Source: Polytrichum commune
Lineage: Eukaryota; Streptophyta; Polytrichopsida; Polytrichales; Polytrichaceae
Assembly (NCBI GenBank): GCA_950295325.1
Contig: OX485803.1
Span: forward strand, 22,632,001 to 22,692,000
DNA: 60,000 nucleotides
Direction: 5' to 3'
The notes under the pieces were generated by a model, which was given only the letters and a program-made list of their open reading frames with translations, did not search any database and was not told the DNA's origin. Within the stretch, counting starts at the first letter, position 1; every line of letters starts with the position of its first letter. Positions 24,355 to 35,010 of the stretch are shown here, piece by piece. Made by a program: the position numbers and the translations under genes.

Positions 24355-24742
24355 ATGAGTGGTCATAGAAGATGGAAAACTAGAGGGGGGAGGAATAAGA
24401 ATAAGAATCATTGTTGTGTAAATAAAGGTATTACAAAACCACACTTATTTATCCCTACTCTTCATCATACCCTTTACATGTTGATGTGGAAAAAGAAAAC
24501 ACTAGACATTTTATGCTATAATAAGAAGTTTGACGTCGAGATTAAGAAATCTTGATCATTGTGTCCACAAACACTCTAACCAAGTGACCGAGTGTTGCAT
24601 ATGCCAACATAATCATCCTGGTAAAAAGGAATTAAAACATGATGCATGGGTTAGAAAATTGCACAAGTTAAGTGAAGGAAAATGTGAGTGTTGTTGTAGA
24701 CCACTCACTTTATCCCACCTTGTTTATCACCACAATGGGTAA
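24355..24742 (+). pseudogene. Cys/His-rich open frames, unrecognised
   Basis: Two overlapping frames (24355-24555 and 24530-24742) together give a basic, Cys/His-rich protein. The second contains ECCICQHNHPGKKE and, 30 residues on, GKCECCCRPLTLSHLVYHH, a pattern that could bind zinc. I do not recognise a family, there is no intron or promoter evidence, and the frames are short. It may be a decayed transposon gene. Confidence 0.2.
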
Positions 24743-25980
24743 AGAGAAATCAAATTGCCATAGGATACAAACTGAGTCACCATAAAGATCCCATACTATA
24801 GATGTTGCGCAATATCCACATTGTTCTAGTTAGATTTCTTTTTTTTCTTTTTTTAATAGTGATTAACAAGTATGGACTAAGAGTTCTAGACAAGTTTTAA
24901 GAGTGGCCACTCCATGACATGACATGATGTTGGCAAGTCACATGGGCCTCTGAAGAGGACATGTATTCAAATGGTTGTTTATTTGTTGCTTTATATTGAC
25001 TCTTTTGAGCCGGTTATTAGGGAAATGGCTTTTACATAACCCCCAACATAGTCAACATCCCTAGAAAATGGAATAATGGCAAAGAGTATAACATAGTAAC
25101 TGTAAGGAACAATCATCTTGTTATACCCTTGTCACTTTTAGTCTCAGAATGTATTTAAAAATGAGATACACTATGTCACTGTCCCTCTACAACTGCACCA
25201 TGGACGTGTTTCTTTCTCTCTTTCAAAACGTCGTACAAAGAAGTCTCGAATCTTTATGTCAAATGGACAACCATATCAACCCTTGTTTCACACACTTAGT
25301 TGCCATTGCACTTCATTACTCTAAGAAATTAGCTTTTTGATGGCATCTTGATGTATTTTTAGTTGTTTGGTTTCCGGACTTTAAAATCCACTTTCGTTTT
25401 AGCATTATCGAATATAGCATTCCATGCATGGCCATGTGCAAAGGGACCAGCTGGAGTGATTGTAAAGAAGGGCGAGACCTTGCTTGATAAGTGAGTTTGC
25501 TGAATAATTTATTCCCTTAACTCACGACCTAATCATGTTTGTCCCACAAACAAGCCGCCTCTAAAGGTCCATTCGTGACACTAAAGTATACCCCGGATGG
25601 TTTACTACGACCTAACTTAGGGTCGAGTTTAAGTTAGTGAGAATTCGAGGGTCGACTAGATTAGATAGTGGACCCTCTATATTCTTAAACTACCATGGGA
25701 TGAAACAAGACCAATGCTTTAAAAGTGGGACATTGAAATGGTGACAAAAAGGTTAATTTCCTTTAATTCCTTAGAGCAACAAATTGAAGTTTTTAACATT
25801 AGTAAGCAGCTATATGATGGTATTTTTCCAGTAAAAACGAGGTTGCATTTGAAATACTTTGATAAGATATACTTGCTTGTCGAAAAGTTCACATTACACA
25901 TCGTACTTGCCCCCCTATAAACAAGAGATCACATGATATAAGGATAATCATGCTCATGTGATACATGGTCCCATGGAACA

Positions 25981-26098
25981 TATAGATAGATAGATAGATA
26001 GAAACTCCGGTCCCTTTTTAGCAAGGGGCCGGCGTGAATAAAGTGTCCGTTCGTAATGCCAATGACCCGATGCCCACTGGACAAGGGGACATTGGGAC
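25981..26098 (-). mobile_element. 5'-truncated SINE (family 1) with 12-base TSD and (TATC)n tail
   Basis: Exact 12-base duplications, TCCCATGGAACA, flank it at 25969-25980 and 26099-26110. The body matches the 3' third of the SINE at 18345-18703 very closely (ACTCCGGTCCC, GGGGCC(G/T)GCGTGAAT, CGTAATGCCAATGACCCGATG, GACAAGGGGACATTGGGAC). The tRNA head is missing. On the minus strand it ends in GAGTTTC followed by about four and a half TATC units. 5' truncation with a target duplication is the mark of LINE-driven insertion, and the tetranucleotide tail is the likely recognition end. Confidence 0.9.
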
Positions 26099-26876
26099 TC
26101 CCATGGAACACAACTAATGAGCCATGTAATGTTATGTGAGGCTAATGTCAACTTGGTGAATATTAAAGGAACAAGAATCTCGAGTTTTGAAACCATAGAT
26201 AATAGCTTTCAAATAGAAAGCTAAAAATTAATTTGCCTCTAAATAACATATCAAGCATCGGATTACAAGTAGCATCATTCATCACCTTCATCATGTGCAA
26301 TTATTCATCCACAACCCATAATATCATCCATGTTTTGTCCACATCATGGACCCAATATTCGGATGACATAGTACCATCATGTGTTCATCCATCCAATATT
26401 GCATCTCATGGGAGAGGGAGAGAGGCGATCATCCCAATCGACCATACCTCTCATTCATCCATCGTAAAAAGAAAATTGACCCCCTATAGAATTGTGTCCA
26501 ATTTATCTCAAATGAATTGTATTGTACTAATTCGGGGTCTTTTAAAGCTAATTTAACTAGAAATACAAACAAGTAAGATGAATACTATTTCAAGGCTTCT
26601 ACGTTGGATGAATTTCATTCGCAACAACACTTAATAATATCATGCATCAAAGATGACCACGTATACGTAGGTGATCAACAGTGTCCAAGGAAATTTTTGA
26701 GCATGGTCGATCCAAATCCTAGTGTTTCCAAGTCCAACAAGTTACATGTTGTGATCTTCCAATTTCCTTTGATAATTCGAGGTATATTCAACAAATTCCT
26801 CTAAAATGATCGGTACTTTTCCTAAAGTCTTGAACTTCAACCAATTATTTCTTAAACTTAACTAGTTCATCTATAA

Positions 26877-27218
26877 CTACACTAAATAGGTATTAGTGTT
26901 GGAAACACTAATAGTCGACGAAAACGCTAAATGTAAATTGTCTCTATAGTGTTAGAACACTAAATGTCAACTCTAACACTATTTGTACCAAGTAGTAACT
27001 TTAAATATTTACATGAGCGCATTTAGTGTTAGATGATATTTTGTAAATCTTGGAATGAAGAATTGAAGGAAGAAGAATATGAGAACCTCGTAAAAGGTAC
27101 AATTTGTTCAAACCCTATTCAAACACTAATTGTAATATCAGTTGAAAATTAGTGTTTTAGGTAACTATTGCATCTAACACTAATCTTCATCTAACACTAA
27201 TCTACCTATTTAGTGTAG
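26877..27218. mobile_element. 342-base MITE with TAGTGT subterminal repeats
   Basis: The ends are inverted: CTACACTAAATAGGTATTAG at the left and, as reverse complement, CTACACTAAATAGGTAGATT at the right, with further pairing of TTAGTGTT. Inside are about ten copies of AACACTAA or its complement TTAGTGTT, spread over both halves. Such arrays are typical transposase-binding sites in CACTA- and hAT-type elements. I see no sure target duplication, and there is no coding capacity. Confidence 0.75.
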
Positions 27219-27502
27219 TGGTCGGTTCTTTCCGTTCATTTATAGATATATGGTAATATTTTTCAAAGGGCAGTAAGGTATCCTTTATGAGGAGAATATG
27301 CTAGCTAGAAGAAACACAGTGTAATACACCAAATAAGAAGACAACTCTCTCTACATCAACAAAATATACACAACGTTTCTATGTGTTCAAAATTGCCCTG
27401 TCACGGTAATGATATCGAGTCTAGTACATTTGGAAAGCTGAGTGGCGTGCTCCATTCAATCTGCACTTTATCATTCATCCGTTCATTAGGACACATGTAC
27501 TA

Positions 27503-27994
27503 GGGTCCACTTCACACACGAGACTGAGAGCCCGTGACCATTACACTTCAAGCACTCTCGTTGGTGGAAAAGGCGGAGCCGGTCCAAGTTTGCTACTTCA
27601 CACTATGCTTGAGGGACCAACGGAGTTTGTGAATGCACGATGGATGTAAAGTCTACATGGATTCCTACATGGCATCAAATGGATCATGTTTCATGGTCAC
27701 TTGGACTACTTTCAAAAACCATCTCTTGGAGGTAGGTCTAACACAAAACCAAGAGACCATGGCACTCTGAATGCTCACAACTGTTGATTTATTCTATTTT
27801 ATCATGTGTGAAGACCCGCATGAATAGAAATTCATTGAAATAGCATTTGGTCGAGGGCCCGGTCACATATACACTTGAGGGTCCGTGACCACACGACATG
27901 ATTGTGGAGGTGTGTTGAGACGGCCTTCGGACACTTTCTTTTGGACTCTCACAATTTCATGGTCACGGCTTCTTGGCTCGTGTGTGAAGTGGCT
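27503..27994 (+). mobile_element. PIF/Harbinger-like MITE, copy A (492 bases)
   Basis: Starts GGGTCCACTTCACACACGAG and ends CTCGTGTGTGAAGTGGCT, with imperfect terminal inverted repeats of about 35 bases that continue into CCGTGACCAT. It is flanked by CTA at 27500-27502 and CTA at 27995-27997. It aligns over its full length with copies at 31436-31935 (inverted) and 54298-54799. Compared with copy C it lacks about 12 bases (ACTTCACACTAC) near 27870. The 173-codon open frame at 27902-28423 runs out of its right end into unrelated DNA and is not a gene. Confidence 0.85.
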
Positions 27995-28390
27995 CTAGGT
28001 TTCATAGAATTAGTTTTCAACTATCCATCCATGATGGGGTTCAAGTATATGTTTCATGGCACTGTACCACACCAAGATTTCCCATCCTTTTTTCTCCCAA
28101 ATCATTCACCTTCCATTGTATATTCCATAACTTATATGTATCAATGTCCAACTATTTATAAGCACATTGGATATAAAGATGTTGTACTTTCGTCCGTCTA
28201 CATGTTCATTACTTTATTCTCTCTCTTTTGGAATTTGAGAGTGGATGGAATACCTACAATATTAATGCAAAAGTGGTATATTCCCATCCAAACCAAGCAT
28301 TCTTTCATCCTTGAACACCGGTTACTTTTGGTAGCCAACGTGAATTGGATTGATGACTTGTTGTCATCCACTTCTTCACACCGGTCACCT

Positions 28391-28406
28391 TATATATATA
28401 TATATA
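28391..28406. repeat. (TA)8 microsatellite
   Basis: Perfect TA dinucleotide run. Confidence 0.9.
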
Positions 28407-28444
28407 ACACTAAACGTTCTTAATTCCAATATGTACTTTTAGGA

Positions 28445-28550
28445 ATATAGGAGGCGTGTGACCATCTAGCTAGTTTTTTTGTCAAGTAGAGAGAAGATTT
28501 CATAACTGGGAATTGAACTGTCAAACACTCCATTTGGTCTCTTGATTCCA
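28445..28550 (-). mobile_element. SINE family 2 fragment
   Basis: Pairs with 51565-51670 in the same orientation. Shared landmarks are GGAGGCGTGT, CTAG(T)TTTTTYTG, GTAGAGAGAAGATTTCATA and CACTCCATTTGGT. On the minus strand AGTTCAATTCC (+ strand 28509-28519) is a near-consensus RNA polymerase III B box, which suggests a tRNA-derived SINE head. The A box is not convincing, and I found no target duplications. Confidence 0.5.
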
Positions 28551-28987
28551 ATATGGGTATGTTATTCGAAAGTCATTTTGGATGGTGAACGAAGCCATCA
28601 AATTGTTCCATCATGCAAGTAATCATAATACACAACATCCTTGAAATGTTGTGTTTAAAACAACGATGGATGATTATCATAAATTTTAATACCATTTGAA
28701 CATCTGGTATAAAGGATTTCGCATTTTATTGGTACTACGTTGATTATCCCAATTAGTGTGTGTTACTATTTGGAGTTACGCAATGCTATAAGTATTTAAT
28801 AAGACATAATATTTTTCCAAGGAAAGCCATTTATGTTCTATAATGTATGAACAACCTATTGAATTTTTGTTAGTAAAAGCTTAACTCATGAGTAAAGCCA
28901 TTATTGCACTATACGATTGAGATAATCACTGTAGATGTATGGATATTAGAGGATGTTTCTATTTTTAATAACATTTTGGTCTACTTA

Positions 28988-29483
28988 GGGTCGCTTCACA
29001 CTACGGTTGTCCAAGTCGAGAAGTTGTGGGATTGAATGGCCAAACTTTGTTGAGAGTCCAAACAAATGGGTTGGAAATAGCCAATTAAATATAGGAATCA
29101 GAGGCTTTGGTCGGGCACAGTGTGAAGCCTCCAAAGGCCAAGCCCAAAGTCTAAAGAAAGAAGGAGCATCCCACTTTATTCCCTGCTCAAAACAACCCCT
29201 CTAATCTAACGGCAAAGATGTTGTCAATTCTTAATTTCTTAACAAAAAAAAATTGACGACCTCTCGACCATAGTTTGGGTTTTCAATCTTGTCCGACCCA
29301 AACTTCCTTTGAGAGTTCGTCGCCTTGGTAAAAAACATTGCCATGTAGGCATTTGGGAGAACGACGGCCTTTGGACTTTGGCCTCTAGTGTGAAGGGTCG
29401 AGAGGCTGAATTCTTGGTTTCTTGCAAACTGATTGGTGGAAATCGACAGCCTCTTGACCTTTGGCCATAGTGTGAAGCAGCCC
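28988..29483. mobile_element. PIF/Harbinger-like MITE, second subfamily (496 bases)
   Basis: Starts GGGTCGCTTCACACTACGG and ends with the reverse complement of GGGCTGCTTCACACTATGG. It is flanked by TTA on both sides (28985-28987 and 29484-29486). An inner inverted pair (CAGTGTGAAGCCTCCAAAGG and GGCCTCTAGTGTGAAGGG) gives it a nested structure. Size, GGG-start and 3-base TTA duplication match copies A-C, and its ends resemble their internal CTTCACACTA motif, so it is a related subfamily. The interior includes a run of nine As and no coding frame. Confidence 0.85.
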
Positions 29484-29581
29484 TTAGCATGCAAGAACCT
29501 TCATACCTAAGTGAATCACCTTGTGATGGTACAAGCATGTGGATGCTCCCCATCATCAAGAATGTGTCCTTCATTGAGAGC

Positions 29582-29597
29582 TTAGGGTTTAGGGTTT
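29582..29597 (+). repeat. Short telomere-like motif
   Basis: TTAGGGTTTAGGGTTT, two units of the plant telomere repeat on the + strand, just to the right of a Harbinger-like MITE. Confidence 0.7.
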
Positions 29598-30779
29598 GGA
29601 AGAAGGGCAAGAAGCATAATATTGTTCCCGGTTTAGGGATTATGGATTAATTTGGAAGTGAGCGATCTCATGTGAGTGGAGAATCTATGAAATTCCATTA
29701 ATGTTGATGGTGTCGAAACCGTCACCCTAAGAGATGAGCATATATTGGTTTTAACATGCTCTACCTTATGTCTTTATTTTTATACAAACAAATGTTTTAA
29801 AAGACAAAAGTAGTAATATTTCTTCATCTTCTTTTATTTATGTATACATGTTCTACTTTGAAACAAGATCGACACCATTACATAATTATAACCATGATAT
29901 ATAAAATCATATACCTCATATTGATATCACCTTCAAATTTTTTTCTTCATATTAACATTATTAAATGAACAAAAACTTATACTTGTACCCTTATTGTCAT
30001 GTTTTTTTTCCCATGCCCTTCAACTGTACCCACTAGTATACCAAAAACATGATACATGCACAACTTTGGTACTAACTCAAATAATAACTTGGGCATACGA
30101 AGACTCTATCTCTCTTTCTCTCCTTGAGATACGATACCCTTCATATATCAACATTTTAATGGGCATCACAATGTTGATGCCCAGGGATAGTAGGTTCTTT
30201 GCTACCATTATTAATGTTGATTATTGAGACCACGAATTCACATGTATTCCGGTCCAATGTTGGTTTTAAACAATTACACGAATGGGATCCTCCATCCCTA
30301 TGCATGGGCTTTGATTGGAGCATGGGATTCAAGTGAACGAGAATCTTCACGGAGGCATTACTGCCAATATCCATCCATCCATTCTCCACATCACATCCAC
30401 CACATTCATCCAAGGATGCATTGGGTCATCCGTATGCAGCAGCTCTATATTTCCTTACCGTGTGCCAATTTATTGGTCTTTCTTATTAGGAACCGACCTA
30501 GGCACCGCACAACAATTTGAAACACATATGTATACAATTATTTGTAAGAGTAAGTGGGCCTAAAACGGGCACTTGTAGCTCTATGTCCACTTCTCCTAGA
30601 GTATGGAAACATGCAATGAATGTGAGACAATTACCAACCTTCAAATGAAGTCCATAGCCATTTTTCTCGTAAATTTTGGAGCTCATGCGAATGTTTCCCA
30701 AGCACGTGTTCTATTATCTTGTAAAAACATGGTTTTTTTGTAGGTCCAGAGTTGAGATTGGAGTTCTTCTTTCTTCTTC

Positions 30780-30885
30780 TCGTGGTTTAGTTGTTAGATC
30801 CACACCTGACTACGTACCACTCAACTTTAGGTGTCTAGATCATTGTTGTGTTCGATTTAGGCACTTCTACCTTACACAGACATCG
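30780..30885 (-). repeat. Dispersed repeat X, fragment
   Basis: TTGTTAGATCCACACCTGACTACGTACC with ACTTTAGGTGTCTAGATCATTGTTGTG matches the reverse complement of the start of copy X1 (about 47890-47960) and the fragment at 55670-55790. Confidence 0.45.
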
Positions 30886-31435
30886 TTTATAATTATTCAA
30901 AAACATTTTATGTTCGTGTATGGATGTTAGATTCATCGAACAAATACATTATTATGTCAGTTTGCTTTGATTTTGCACAAGGTACTTGTTGCAAAATGTG
31001 TTTGTCATCCAAGAATATCCCATCTTGATGCATGCAATAGATGTGCATCGGGTCTAAACGCAAACCGCCAACTTCAACTACTGTAGTGGGCTCTCTATTT
31101 CAACAAAAACTAATTTTTTTCCCGTCAAGTTTTGCCACGTGTCAATTCGACATTGGTCGGAACCCTCTTGACTCATGTGTGGTAACTACACTCCGGCACT
31201 AGTAACGATGAAATAAAAGCACCCTCTCTAAACATGATCTCCAATGTGCAAAGTCCACCTAATTTGTTTATTCAAGGAATGTTCGAAGTCGAGGTATAGA
31301 TTAGTATCTATTGATGACACTGCCAATTCCAAGTTTCCTACCCTATAAGTTGTTCAATGGAAACATGCTTTAGGCACATAGTAGGGTTTAGGAAATATGC
31401 CTTTCCTTTTTTACCTTCCTCGGTGGCACAACTAT

Positions 31436-31935
31436 GGGCCACTTCACACACGAGCCAAGAGCCGTGACCATGAGATTGTGAGAGCCCAAAAGAAAAGTGT
31501 CCAAAGGCCGTCCCAACACACCTCCAACATCATCTAGTGTGGTCACGAATCCTCAAGTGTAGTGTGAAGTCATATGTGACCAGGCCCTCAACCAAATATT
31601 ATTTCAATGCATTTCTATTCATGCGGGTCCTCACACACGATAAAATAGGAAAAATCAATGGTTATGAGCATTCGAAGTGCCTTGGTCTCCTGGTTTTGTG
31701 TTAGGCCTACCTCCAAGAGGTGGTTTTTGAAACTAGTCCAAGTGACCATGAAACATGATCCATTGGATGCCATGTAAGACTCCATGTAGACTTTACATCC
31801 ATCTTGCATTCATGTACTTTGTTGGTCTCTCAAGTGTAAGGGTGAAGCGAACTTGGACCGGCTGCGCCTTTCCACCAATGAGAGTGCTTGAAGTGTAATG
31901 GTCATGGGCTCTCAATCTCGTGTGTGAAGTGGCCC
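31436..31935 (-). mobile_element. PIF/Harbinger-like MITE, copy B (500 bases)
   Basis: Has perfect terminal inverted repeats GGGCCACTTCACACACGAG and is flanked by TAT at 31433-31435 and TAT at 31936-31938. It is the reverse complement of copies A and C. An inner inverted pair, ACTTCACACTACACTTGAGG near 31555-31575 and a CTCAAGTGTAAGGGTGAAGC counterpart near 31830-31850, makes a nested double inverted repeat. It carries no transposase, so movement would need one supplied elsewhere in the genome. Confidence 0.9.
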
Positions 31936-32997
31936 TATGGTTAAGTAAACAATGTCAAGAGAACCATCCCAAAATAGTGTTGCAAATTAAAATAATTCGG
32001 GAAAGAAAAGTAGAAGAATGTGATGGAAACCCTAGGTACACGTATTTTGAGAAGCATTGTGGTTGAAATATCTAACTAGATTTGTGAAATATCAAGAAAC
32101 AACACAATGTACGCGTGTTTCCAACGAGAGATCCACTCCACGTCTAAAGTTGATTTGTGCTATTTATATCACAAGGCTCACGAGTAGAGTTGCATGTAAG
32201 TACTTTCATTGTGTCCAAAATTCATGCAATAGTTTGAGCCTACCTAATACCTAATTTCATATGGAATTTCTTATATGGGAAACGACACTTATGCCCGTGC
32301 TTTATGCTACACATATGTTCAATCAACTCCATATATTTCGACAAAGCATGCATGACATGAATGGAAACTCATCCATCAAGAGACGTGAATATGGGCATAG
32401 TGAGCCGCTTTGTAGATTAGAAGTTCACCTTTTGAAGTTGCTTATATGCTCAAATTAATAAAGGGGACCTTAATCTAGAAACACCCACTTGGATTGAACG
32501 AACTGCAAACTTGTAGAAGTTCATTTATGTAATAGAATATCTGCATCCACAATGGACCGATTTTCATGCATGCCCACATCTATTTCTATGCATGCCACAA
32601 CTTCTCAAGTCATTCATCCATCACATGTTATCGTTGGGTATTCATATGCTATTGCAGAATGTTTGGTAACGTCCACTTCCAGAAGGTTGAACAATGAAGG
32701 CACGTGGATGTCGAGGTTGTTGATGTTACAACCTATTTGAAATGGGTGACTGTTGATTGTGGCATGTTGGATGGACATGACAGGGTTGGCTTGCCATAAT
32801 GATTCATATGCATAGCTGCAACGAACTTCTTCCTTGCCCATAAAAGCTTACAGGAGAAATTACATTTTTTTCAGAAGGCTCCAAGGTCCAATTAAATTCT
32901 TGGGCTCTCATAGGGCTTGTAGCTTGGCAAATTGCAAAAACTTGGTTCAATTTGCGTAATCTTTTTTTACGTACGACATAGGCCCAAAATCTCATGT
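31936..32997. other. Intergenic, nothing recognised
   Basis: Short open frames only. No repeat or motif stands out apart from isolated CATCCATCA strings that foreshadow the array to the right. Confidence 0.4.
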
Positions 32998-33019
32998 CCC
33001 TTAAACCCTAAACCCTAAA
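32998..33019 (-). repeat. Interstitial telomere-like motif
   Basis: CCCTTAAACCCTAAACCC followed by TAAAC: about three units of the plant telomere repeat, the first with one extra T. It lies at the left edge of the CATCC-rich tandem array. Confidence 0.8.
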
Positions 33020-33189
33020 CTACTTGTAACCAAGTTATACCCAAACATATAGAAACAATTTATTGTCATTTGACACAAAGTTTGGTTGGTGTCTTCATCT
33101 ATGTCTTGGAGCAATGTTTCTACATCCATAAGTATTTTCACATTCCTCACCCGCCATTCATTCACCCCAACGCATGGACTCTTCAAATA

Positions 33190-35010
33190 TACAAGATGGT
33201 GGTTTGATACTTATTCATTCATGTGTAATTGTGCACCATGATTCATCTTGACATTGCCAAGCATATATAAATGCATCATCATCCATATAATTTGATTGAT
33301 GTTTGCATCCATCCATGTCAACTTTAAAAAAACGTGCATCCATTGGCATACTCATCGTGGGTTTATTGACCAACATTCGTCCATGGCAAGCATCCTAAGT
33401 CAATGCCCACAAATTGTAACACACATATAAATGCAATATCACTAGAGAGTTTTGGCAATACATTTGCATTCATATGTACGAAGTTATAGAAAACAAGCAT
33501 CTATGGGCAAATTCATCCATGGGTTCATCGACATACATTCAACCATGACAAACTCTGTTTTTCTAGACTCTTCAAAATACAACAATCCGTTATGACAACT
33601 ATTCATCCATCTACTAACATACAATTTCATCCACAAATAGCCAAACAAATATGAATGCAGTGTCACTTGATAAACTAGTCAATGTGTTTGCATCCATCCA
33701 TATCAAATTATAGGAGACAAGCCTCCATCGGCAAGCTCCCTCCCTCTCTCCAACAAGTATCGGATTCTTCAAAAACGTGTTCAAAAATACATGACCATCC
33801 ATCCATCCATCCTTCCATCCTTCCATCAACACAAACCACATCTATGGATTGCCAAAACATATATATGTATGTAACATCCCTAAAGAGTTTATTATTAATA
33901 TGTTTTGCATCCATTCAATATCAAGCTATAGAAAACAACAAGCACCCATTAAAAGACTTTATCTAGGGGTTCATTGATGATATTCATCCATGGCAAGCCC
34001 CTTCTAAGCCACCCATGAACACATTGTATCATCATCTACTACCGAGCTTGAATATGAATACATCCATTGGAAGGTTAAACAAGGGTTTCATTGATAAAAA
34101 ATCATCCATGACAAGCTCCCTCTTTGGACTTTTCAAATACACAAGACTCTTGTATGTTAACTATCTATCCATCCACTATCACACCGTAACATCATCCACA
34201 TATTGCCAAACACATCTAAGTACGACATCATCATAGAGTTTCCGGAGACATGTTTACATCCATCCAATATCAAGCTACAAAAAACGAGCACATCCATTGG
34301 AAACTTCATCCAAGGGTCCGTAGTGGCAACATTAAGGAGTTCATCAAACCACATTCATCCATGTCAAGCTCCCACGCCATTCAAATACACAGCAATTTGT
34401 TGTGATAACTACTCTTCCATCCATCACCACACCATAACAATCGTCCACAAATCGCCAAACATATGAAAACGCAACAGCATCTAGTGTTCATCCACATACA
34501 TTCATCCACAAGAAGTGCCCTCCCTCCGTCCTCCTAGCAAGTCATGTGCTATATTTAAACACATAAGAATTTACTATGATAACTATTCATCCATCCATCC
34601 ATCCATCAGCACTGCATATCATACACAAAATACCAAACAAAAAATAAAATTCAACATCATCATGTAAAGAGTACAAGCTCATCCATCAGAGATTTCATCA
34701 AGTCGTTCATCAACAGACATTCATCCATATCAGGTTCCCTCCTTCCCCTAGCAGGACATGTACTTTTTAAAATGCACAAGAATTTGGTATGATAACTATT
34801 CATCCATCCGGAAGTACGGAATTTCATCCGCAAATTGCCAAACAGATACCCCCGTCAGATTGTTCGGTCGATGTAGCCCGCATGGGAGGTAGCTCTACAG
34901 AACGAGCGTCCATTGAGACGTTCATCCAGGGAAAAACAATCCATCCGTAATACTCATCCGTATAGTTCATCGATAATTATTCATCCATCCGCAGCAAGCT
35001 CCCTCCCTCT
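33190..35010 (+). repeat. CATCC-rich degenerate tandem array, units ~180-250 bases (some double)
   Basis: The same ordered set of phrases recurs. These are TATTCATCCATCC, then ATCATCCACAAATTGCCAAACA, then a GCATCCATCCAATATCAAGCTA-like phrase, then GAAAAC(A)AGCATCCATTGG, then TTCATC(C)A(A)GGGTTCATTGA, then CATTCATCCATG(G/A)CAAGCTCCCTC. The anchor GCCAAAC/GCCAAGC lies at about 33256, 33641, 33851, 34204, 34453, 34631 and 34837. Short runs of pure CATC(CATC)n expand inside units. The last unit (CAGCAAGCTCCCTCCCTCTCTCC) abuts the GC-rich 5' zone of the gene at 36073. Confidence 0.8.

Noticed and set aside
27902-28423. 173-codon open frame on the + strand
   Set aside because: Its first third is the right end of MITE copy A and the rest is unrelated AT-rich DNA, so it is a chance frame across an element boundary.
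30156-30563. Overlapping frames on both strands around 30.2-30.5 kb
   Set aside because: Three frames overlap on two strands, none with a known motif; ATCCATCC-like low complexity explains the openness.
33190-35010. CRISPR-like or coding repeat array
   Set aside because: Units are long, degenerate and variable in spacing, in a plant genome, with no cas genes. Short CATC runs expand within units as in satellites.
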